Shown here piece after piece: positions 6,520 to 11,424 of a stretch of DNA of 11,424 bases (its first letter is position 1; every line of letters starts with the position of its first letter). The translations under genes were made by a program, and so were the position numbers. The notes under the pieces were generated by a model. The model had not been told where the DNA came from. It did no database searches and saw nothing but the letters and a program-made list of their open reading frames with translations. This DNA comes from an uncultured Thermoanaerobacteraceae bacterium (GTDB taxonomy: Bacteria; Bacillota; DSM-12270; Thermacetogeniales; Thermacetogeniaceae), in the NCBI GenBank assembly GCA_937914965.1, contig CALGIY010000110.1:1-11424 (forward strand), written 5' to 3'.

Positions 6520-6546
6520 ATATCGATAACTTCCCCAAAACCTTTA
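6520..6546 (-). promoter_or_regulatory. Sigma-28 promoter of flgM-flgN-flgK-flgL
   Basis: On the minus strand, TAAAGGTT (6546-6539), an 11-nt spacer, then ATCGATAT (6527-6520). The spacing equals that of the consensus TAAAGTTT-N11-GCCGATAA and of the promoter proposed for fliD. The -35 core TAAA and the -10 core CGATAT are intact. The predicted start near 6513 falls at the edge of the Shine-Dalgarno sequence (6512-6506), so the leader would be only about 14 nt. Confidence 0.75.
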
Positions 6547-6554
6547 GGGGGGGA

Positions 6555-6581
6555 TGGACACCGGGACGGTTCTAGTGTCCA
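6555..6581. repeat. REP-like palindromic element between fliA and flgM
   Basis: TGGACAC (6555-6561) pairs with GTGTCCA (6575-6581) around a 13-nt loop containing GGGACGGTTCT. The combination of a GACAC/GTGTC stem and a GGGACGGTTCT core resembles short palindromes that, from memory, recur many times in Clostridia genomes near RAYT/IS200-like transposases. I cannot confirm the copy number here. No transposase is in the window. It has no T tract, so it is not a good intrinsic terminator. Confidence 0.45.
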
Positions 6582-6635
6582 GTGGGCTGGCCATACCCCG
6601 CCGCTAAAGGGGGAACCGCTGCATAAAGAATAAAG

Positions 6636-6665
6636 CAATAAAGCAAACCACAATAAAGCAAACCA
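6636..6665. repeat. Perfect tandem duplication of a 15-bp unit
   Basis: CAATAAAGCAAACCA occurs twice with no gap (6636-6650 and 6651-6665). Degenerate ATAAAG copies precede it at about 6623-6635, giving a ladder of TAAAG pentamers. The second unit is continuous with the right copy of the 22-bp inverted repeat. Two units are too few, too short and lack spacers, so this is not a CRISPR array. Confidence 0.85.
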
Positions 6666-6673
6666 GGTACCGT
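6652..6673 (-). repeat. Right copy of the perfect 22-bp inverted repeat
   Basis: This is the exact reverse complement of 3255-3276. It starts 3 nt after the stop of the sigma gene, in the same orientation relative to that gene as the left copy has relative to the fliT-like gene. The segment between the copies (3277-6651) contains flgL, flgK, flgN and flgM with their promoter and nothing else. Confidence 0.9.
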
Positions 6674-6676
6674 TAA

Positions 6677-7429
6677 CTAACGACCAATCAGCTTCCTCAG
6701 CCGCAGCAGCGACCTACTATTGAGCTGTGCCACCCGGGATTCAGATACCCCCAGCACCTTCCCTACCTCTTTCAAGGTCAGCCCCTCATAGTAATAAAGT
6801 GAAATCACCAGCTGGTCCCTTTCGGGCAGCTGGGCGATGGCGGCCGCTAAGGCTTTCTTTGTTTCCACTGCCTCGATCTCATCTAGAACACCCTCGACCC
6901 CCGAATCTGCTGCAGCCTTATTCAAGCAATCTGCTGTGTCATTCTGGGAGGCCTCAATAGACACCACTACCACAGGCGCTACTTTTTCGAGCAGGCTGTG
7001 GTATTCTTCTACGGAAATATTCAGATAATCCGCAGCTTCAAAATCGTCAGGTGCCCTTCCCAACTTCTGCTCCAGCTGCGCCAGGGCCTCTTCCACCTTT
7101 CGTGCTTCGGAATAGATGGTGCGGGGCACCCAGCTGAGTGAGCGCACCCAGTCATAGATCGCCCCCCGGATCCTGATGGTGGCATAGGTCTCAAACTTAA
7201 CCTTCTTCTCAGGATTGAACTTATCAACCGCGCTGATCAAGCCGGGGATGCCGGCACTTTCCAGATCCTCGAGTTCATAGTAGTTTTTAAAGTATATGGC
7301 CAGCCTGCCGGCCTGATATTTGACCAGGTGCAGGTAAGCCAGAACCAACTGCTCCCTGGTTTCCTGGTCTCTATCTTTTATAAATTTACTCCACAACTGT
7401 GGCAGCTGTTCGGTTTTGGCTGCACCCAC
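6677..7429 (-). CDS. fliA: Flagellar sigma factor sigma-28 (FliA/SigD/WhiG family)
   Basis: This is the RNA polymerase sigma subunit that recognises late flagellar promoters; two candidates lie in this window. Region 2 is clear: LVKYQAGRLA, ELEDLESAGIPGLISAVDKF, KFETYATIRIRGAIYDWVRS and the sigma-28-typical WVPRTIYSEARKVEEA. Region 3 (LGRAPDDFEAADYLNI) and region 4 (LPERDQLVISLYYYEGLTLKEVGKVLGVSESRVAQL) follow. The last helix reads NSRSLLRLRKL where HxKALxRLR is more usual. I chose GTG 7429 because AAGGGTG (7442-7436) lies six bases before it. The in-frame GTG at 7438 overlaps that site but cannot be excluded (three more residues). The gene follows flhA within a few bases, with no room for its own promoter, so it is probably expressed with the export genes. 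FlgM, its inhibitor, is next downstream. Confidence 0.95.
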   Translation of the reverse strand: MGAAKTEQLPQLWSKFIKDRDQETREQLVLAYLHLVKYQAGRLAIYFKNYYELEDLESAGIPGLISAVDKFNPEKKVKFETYATIRIRGAIYDWVRSLSWVPRTIYSEARKVEEALAQLEQKLGRAPDDFEAADYLNISVEEYHSLLEKVAPVVVVSIEASQNDTADCLNKAAADSGVEGVLDEIEAVETKKALAAAIAQLPERDQLVISLYYYEGLTLKEVGKVLGVSESRVAQLNSRSLLRLRKLIGR

Positions 7430-7440
7430 TTCTATCACCC

Positions 7441-9501
7441 TTAATTAATGCTGATCATTCCAATGGACTCCACCTGATAATCTGGCTGCAGTTCGTTGTA
7501 AGAAATCACAACCAGCATTGGCAGCATCCTTTCGGCCATGCGTAAGAAATAAAACCTCAATACAGGAGAGCAGAGCAAAACTGGCTGGTGCCCATCAGCA
7601 ATCGCCTTCTCCATGAGGGAGCGCAGATTTGTCAGTACCTGCTGTGCTTTCAGGGGGTCCAAACTGAGGGAGCCTCCTTGTTCATTTTGGGGTAAGCTCT
7701 CTTTTAAAGTTTGCTCTAGCTCTGGCGCAAAGGTCAAGACATAGAGCTTGTTGTCCGGTTCGAGCAAACTTTCTATAATATGCCGCCCTAATGCCTGTCT
7801 GACATACTCGGTCAGAATGACAGTATCTTTGGTATAACGGGCATAATCAGCCAGCGTTTCCAGAATCGTTGTCAGATCCCGGATCTGGACCTTCTCTCTA
7901 AGTAGATTGGCCAAGACCTTTTGGATCTCTCCCAGGCTCAAGAGTTCTGGCACCAGTTCCTTGACCACAGCGCTGTTGCTTTTTTTGACGTGGTCGAGAA
8001 GGTTTTGTACATCCTGCCTGCTGATTATTTCATAGGCATGCTTTTTCACAATCTCCGTAAGATGTGTGGCCATAACCGCCACCGGCTCCACTGCTGTAAA
8101 GCCAGCGGCCTCTACATCATCTTTGATCTGCTCCACCACCCAAAGGGCTGGCAAACCAAAGGTGGGATCCTGAGTCTCGATCCCCTGAAACTGCAATTTG
8201 ACCTCGGGGCCAATGGCTAGGTAGTGATCCAACATGATCTTCCCCTTGCCCACAGTGGAGCCTTTGACCTTAATCAGATAGGTGTTAGCGTCGATTTGCA
8301 CATTATCCCGCACCCGTACAGGTGGAATAACAAAACCCAGTTCTAGGGCACACTGTCTCCTGATAATCAAGATCCGGTCGAGCAGGTCCCCACCCTGTTT
8401 GGCGTCAACCAGAGGGATCAAATTATATCCCAGTTCAATTTCCAGGGTATCCACCTGCACCAACCCCAGCACATTTTCGGGCTTTTTCATCTCTTCCAGT
8501 TCCCGGCTGCGCTCACTTTCTACCTCCTGCACTTTTTCCTTTTTCGAAGACCGGCCGATCAGATATGCGCTGCCACCAAGTACTGCAGCAATGATGAAAA
8601 TAGGAATGGGCGGCAGCCCCAGCAGAGCCAGCAAAATCAGAACCCCGCAGGTTATACTCAGTGCTTTTGGATAACCGAAGAGCTGCCTGGAAATGTCAAC
8701 GCCAAAACCATTGTCAGAACCATTCCTGGTTACTACAATACCGGATGCAGTTGAGACCAAAAGTGCAGGAATTTGGGTTACCAGCCCATCGCCAACTGTA
8801 AGCAGGGTATATGTTAAGAGGGCTTCCTGAAAAGCCATGTTCTTTTGAACAATACCGATGATAAAGCCACCCAGTATGTTAATCACAACGATGATCAAGG
8901 CGGCAATGGCATCTCCCCGGACAAACTTGCTGGCACCGTCCATGGAGCCGTAAAAATCCGCCTCGTGTTGAATGGTGATACGCTTGTCCCTGGCTTCTTG
9001 CTCAGTGATAATCCCAGAATTAAGGTCTGCGTCGATGCTCATCTGCTTGCCAGGCATGGCATCCAGGGTAAACCTGGCCGACACTTCTGAAACACGCTCT
9101 GAACCCTTGGTTATTACAATAAACTGGATAATAATCAATATTAAGAAGATGATAAATCCAACAACCGGGTTGCCGCCGACAACCAAACTCCCAAACTTTT
9201 CTACTACCCCCCCGGCGTCGGCATTTAATAAAATCAGCCTCGTTGTTGAGATATTGAGGCAGAGCCGAAAGAGTGTCATGATCAAGAGCAGTGTCGGGAA
9301 AACCGAGAAATCAAGTGGTTCCTGGATAAAAAGAGATACCAGTAATACTAATAATGAAAGAGAAATGTTAAAGATCAGAAAAAAGCTGAGCAGCCCGGAC
9401 GGGATCGGGATGATCATCATTACCACTGTCAGGATCACAGCCACAGCCACTGCCATATCACTGAATTTATACATCTTCTCGCTGAGAGATGATGCTGTCA
9501 T
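7441..9501 (-). CDS. flhA: Flagellar export gate protein FlhA
   Basis: FlhA is the nonameric core of the flagellar type III export gate. It uses the proton motive force and offers a cytoplasmic docking ring for chaperone-substrate complexes such as FlgN-FlgK and FliS-flagellin. The 686-residue product has about eight N-terminal membrane helices (residues 15-310). They are interrupted by the cytoplasmic FHIPEP signature RVSEVSARFTLDAMPGKQMS at 136-155, continuing DADLNSG. The conserved MDGASKFVRGDAIA at 187-200 includes the two acidic residues D188 and D197. A basic linker at about 320-345 leads to a full C-terminal domain ending GMISIN. The segment LCLNISTTRLIL replaces the commoner LALNVASTRLIL. 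The start lies 4 nt after flhB, and the sigma gene follows almost directly. The flhF and flhG genes that often follow flhA are not there. Confidence 0.97.
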   Translation of the reverse strand: MTASSLSEKMYKFSDMAVAVAVILTVVMMIIPIPSGLLSFFLIFNISLSLLVLLVSLFIQEPLDFSVFPTLLLIMTLFRLCLNISTTRLILLNADAGGVVEKFGSLVVGGNPVVGFIIFLILIIIQFIVITKGSERVSEVSARFTLDAMPGKQMSIDADLNSGIITEQEARDKRITIQHEADFYGSMDGASKFVRGDAIAALIIVVINILGGFIIGIVQKNMAFQEALLTYTLLTVGDGLVTQIPALLVSTASGIVVTRNGSDNGFGVDISRQLFGYPKALSITCGVLILLALLGLPPIPIFIIAAVLGGSAYLIGRSSKKEKVQEVESERSRELEEMKKPENVLGLVQVDTLEIELGYNLIPLVDAKQGGDLLDRILIIRRQCALELGFVIPPVRVRDNVQIDANTYLIKVKGSTVGKGKIMLDHYLAIGPEVKLQFQGIETQDPTFGLPALWVVEQIKDDVEAAGFTAVEPVAVMATHLTEIVKKHAYEIISRQDVQNLLDHVKKSNSAVVKELVPELLSLGEIQKVLANLLREKVQIRDLTTILETLADYARYTKDTVILTEYVRQALGRHIIESLLEPDNKLYVLTFAPELEQTLKESLPQNEQGGSLSLDPLKAQQVLTNLRSLMEKAIADGHQPVLLCSPVLRFYFLRMAERMLPMLVVISYNELQPDYQVESIGMISIN

Positions 9502-9505
9502 CTTA

Positions 9506-10579
9506 CTACCTCATTCCTCTTTGTTTTAAATACTCAGGGCGCAGGCGGTAAACGAAAGAAAGCACATTGGCCACCGCCTCATAGAGATGCTCCGGGATTA
9601 CTCCCCCTATCTCTACAGTCTTGTATAAGGTTCGCGCCAGTGGAGGGTCCTCATAGAGTACAATGTCATTTTCCTCCGCAATTCTTTTAATCCGCAGAGC
9701 CACTTCATCAACACCTTTGGCCAAGACTACCGGTGCCGCATCTTTGTTCATTTCATATTTCAGGGCAATCGCGTAGTGTGTCGGGTTGATCACGACTACA
9801 TCTGCCTCGGGCACCTGCTGCATCATCCGCTGCATGGCAACCTTCCGCTGCATCTGCCGCCGCTTCCCCTTCAACTGGGGATCCCCCTCGTATTGCCGAA
9901 ATTCTTCTTTTAACTCCTGTTTGGTCATCCGTATGGACTTCTGGTGCTCCATGTACTGAAAAGCATAATCGGCAGCAGCAAGAGCTAAAAGAAAAATTCC
10001 AATCCGCAAGACAATGGTGCTGGCCAGATTCCCTAATGCTGATATGGCTTCAGGTATCGCCATATCGATCAGCGATGGGAATAGATTAAAATTGGAACGA
10101 ATCGTAGTATAGGCGATGTAACCAGCAATCCCCACCTTAGCGATGGCTTTCCCGAGCTCAACAACCGCCCGGCGTGAAAAAATCCTTTTTGCTCCCTCTA
10201 AAGGGTTGATCCTTTCAAGTTTGGGCAGCACATTAGATGGTGTATAAAGTAAGCCGACTTGAGCCAGATTGGCCACGGCACTAGCGATGAAGGCAATTCC
10301 TATCACTGGAAGGGTTATTTCAACAAAAGCTATCACAGCTGTAAAAGCCAACTGGTTGATAGCACCGTCATCCCAGACATGCCCCGCCAGGCTGAAAATC
10401 TGCTGTGTCATGGAAAGTGCCTTCATCCCGATCCACGGCGCGCACCACTTTAACAAAAGAAAAGTGCAGAGCAGAATCAGAGCCGAGTTTACTTCAACAC
10501 TGCGAGCAACTTGCCCCTTCTTGCGGGCATCTTCTTTCCGCCGTTGAGTTGGTTGTTCTGTGCGGTCCCCATCAGCCAA
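9506..10579 (-). CDS. flhB: Flagellar export switch protein FlhB
   Basis: FlhB sits in the export gate and switches specificity from rod/hook to filament substrates after self-cleavage. The 357-residue product has the N-terminal signature DGDRTEQPTQRRKEDARKKG (3-22). Four membrane helices lie at about 30-48, 80-110, 143-160 and 185-208. A charged linker precedes a cytoplasmic domain with the autocleavage motif N265-P-T-H268, followed by YAIALKY and APVVLAKGVDEVALRIK. The start codon is TTG (10579-10577). No in-frame ATG is nearby, and a GGGGGTG run lies just upstream, so TTG is the best start. It follows fliR by 4 nt and precedes flhA by 4 nt, a tightly coupled operon. Confidence 0.96.
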   Translation of the reverse strand: MADGDRTEQPTQRRKEDARKKGQVARSVEVNSALILLCTFLLLKWCAPWIGMKALSMTQQIFSLAGHVWDDGAINQLAFTAVIAFVEITLPVIGIAFIASAVANLAQVGLLYTPSNVLPKLERINPLEGAKRIFSRRAVVELGKAIAKVGIAGYIAYTTIRSNFNLFPSLIDMAIPEAISALGNLASTIVLRIGIFLLALAAADYAFQYMEHQKSIRMTKQELKEEFRQYEGDPQLKGKRRQMQRKVAMQRMMQQVPEADVVVINPTHYAIALKYEMNKDAAPVVLAKGVDEVALRIKRIAEENDIVLYEDPPLARTLYKTVEIGGVIPEHLYEAVANVLSFVYRLRPEYLKQRGMR

Positions 10580-10583
10580 GCCA

Positions 10584-11357
10584 TCACCCCCCCATGATCA
10601 GCAGCAGTTCGCTGAGCTGTGAAAACAGCCTTTGGAACTCAGTCTCAAAGGCCCAGACAAAAAGAGGTATCATAAGCAACAGCAATCCCATCCCAAGGCC
10701 GATCTTTAAAGGAAGGGCCACAAAAAAAACATTCATCTGGGGCACAGTCCTGGCGATCACTCCCAAAACCAAATCAGTTATCAATAATGCTCCCAACACA
10801 GGCAGCGCTATTTTAAAAGCGAGCAGAAACATCTCTCCCACCAGGCTGGAAATAAAAAGGCTCAGCCGCCCGGTATAATGAACATTCCCGATGGGAAGCA
10901 GACGATAACTCTGAAAAAGCGAGGTAATCAGGACATGATGTCCATTGATCGCCAAAAAAGTCAATAAGGCCAGCAGGTATTGAAAGTTGCCGAGCAGCGG
11001 CACCTGTGTCCCGTATTCAGGGTCAATAACATTGGCCATTGCCAAACCCATCTGTACATCAAGAAAATGGCCGGCTAATCGAAAAATTGAGAAAGCAATC
11101 TGAGTAATAAACCCCAGAGTACAGCCCACCAGTAATTCCCCAATAAACATGATGATATAGCCGGTGGTATTTTCTGCTGCCAGTGGTGGTTCATTTAGAT
11201 AGATCATAAAGATCAAATAAGCAAACAACGCCGCAGTACTGACCTTGATCCGGATCGGTACACTCCGCACGCTGAAAGGGACCGCTGTTAGAAAAAACCC
11301 CGCAGTTCTACCCCAAATAAGCAGGAAGTGATTTAATCTATCGAAAAAGAGTTCCAT
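10584..11357 (-). CDS. fliR: Flagellar export gate protein FliR
   Basis: FliR is a polytopic inner-membrane component of the flagellar export gate, assembling with FliP and FliQ into the channel entry complex. The 257-residue product is mostly hydrophobic. It has the typical N-terminal FLLIWGRTAGFFLTAVPF segment, a basic turn SVPIRIKVSTAALFAY near 31-46, and TGYIIMFIGELLVGCTLGFI around 65-84. The central LDVQMGLAMANVIDPEYGTQ stretch (about 99-118), which is well conserved in FliR, follows. About six membrane helices can be drawn. AGGAG (11370-11366) lies eight bases before ATG. It heads the part of the fliR-flhB-flhA-fliA series that is visible here; fliP and fliQ are expected beyond the right edge. 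Confidence 0.95.
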   Translation of the reverse strand: MELFFDRLNHFLLIWGRTAGFFLTAVPFSVRSVPIRIKVSTAALFAYLIFMIYLNEPPLAAENTTGYIIMFIGELLVGCTLGFITQIAFSIFRLAGHFLDVQMGLAMANVIDPEYGTQVPLLGNFQYLLALLTFLAINGHHVLITSLFQSYRLLPIGNVHYTGRLSLFISSLVGEMFLLAFKIALPVLGALLITDLVLGVIARTVPQMNVFFVALPLKIGLGMGLLLLMIPLFVWAFETEFQRLFSQLSELLLIMGG

Positions 11358-11385
11358 GTTTAATACTCCTGGTCTGAACTATTAT

Positions 11386-11424
11386 CTATGTCACGGAGAT
11401 GCGGGCCACATTGCAAACTTCGGC
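11386..11424 (-). CDS. Possible 3' end of fliQ (partial, cut by window edge)
   Basis: One minus-strand frame is open from the window edge and ends in TAG at 11388-11386. It reads AEVCNVARISVT, 28 nt before the fliR start. The position is where fliQ normally ends, and a short amphipathic tail would fit FliQ, but 12 residues are too few for recognition. A second frame also stays open to a TAA just before fliR. The assignment rests on gene order. Confidence 0.35.
   Translation of the reverse strand, partial: AEVCNVARISVT

Noticed and set aside
6623..6673. CRISPR array
   Set aside because: Only two adjoining 15-bp units without spacers and no cas genes.

Overview
The window is a dense flagellar gene cluster from a Firmicute, most likely a class Clostridia (Peptococcaceae-like) bacterium. 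This placement rests on the gene content (fliD-flaG-fliS-fliT beside flgM-flgN-flgK-flgL and fliR-flhB-flhA-sigma-28), strong purine-rich ribosome binding sites, and protein styles such as the charged FliT-like tail ending in FIDTKK. It is an inference; there is no rRNA or other marker gene here.

Layout. Positions 1-462 hold no convincing gene. They contain a strong intrinsic terminator on the minus strand, a long imperfect hairpin, a C-rich tract and a sigma-28-type promoter. From 463 a plus-strand operon encodes the filament cap FliD, FlaG, the flagellin chaperone FliS and a FliT-like chaperone split by a frameshift. It meets a minus-strand block head-on at about 3247-3278. Reading leftward from the right edge, the minus-strand block is: a possible 3' end of fliQ, then fliR, flhB, flhA, fliA (sigma-28), an intergenic region of about 180 bp carrying repeats and a second sigma-28 promoter, then flgM (anti-sigma-28), flgN (chaperone), flgK and flgL (hook-filament junction proteins).

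How the genes work together. FliR, FlhB and FlhA are the membrane core of the flagellar type III export gate. The sigma gene follows flhA by a few bases, so it is probably translated with the export genes. Sigma-28 is expected to transcribe the two late units that carry its promoter signature: fliD-flaG-fliS-fliT and flgM-flgN-flgK-flgL. FlgM holds sigma-28 inactive until a functional export gate secretes it. FlgN carries FlgK/FlgL, FliS carries flagellin, and FliT-family proteins carry FliD. The flagellin gene, fliW, csrA, flhF and flhG are not in the window.

Most notable. A perfect 22-bp inverted repeat (3255-3276 and 6652-6673) brackets exactly the flgM-flgN-flgK-flgL module with its promoter, and each copy sits a few bases past the stop codon of the outer flanking gene. 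This is either a potentially invertible module, the scar of a past inversion, or two copies of a dispersed element. The second point of interest is the minus-strand terminator plus structured hairpin upstream of fliD, which has no host gene and suggests a small RNA.
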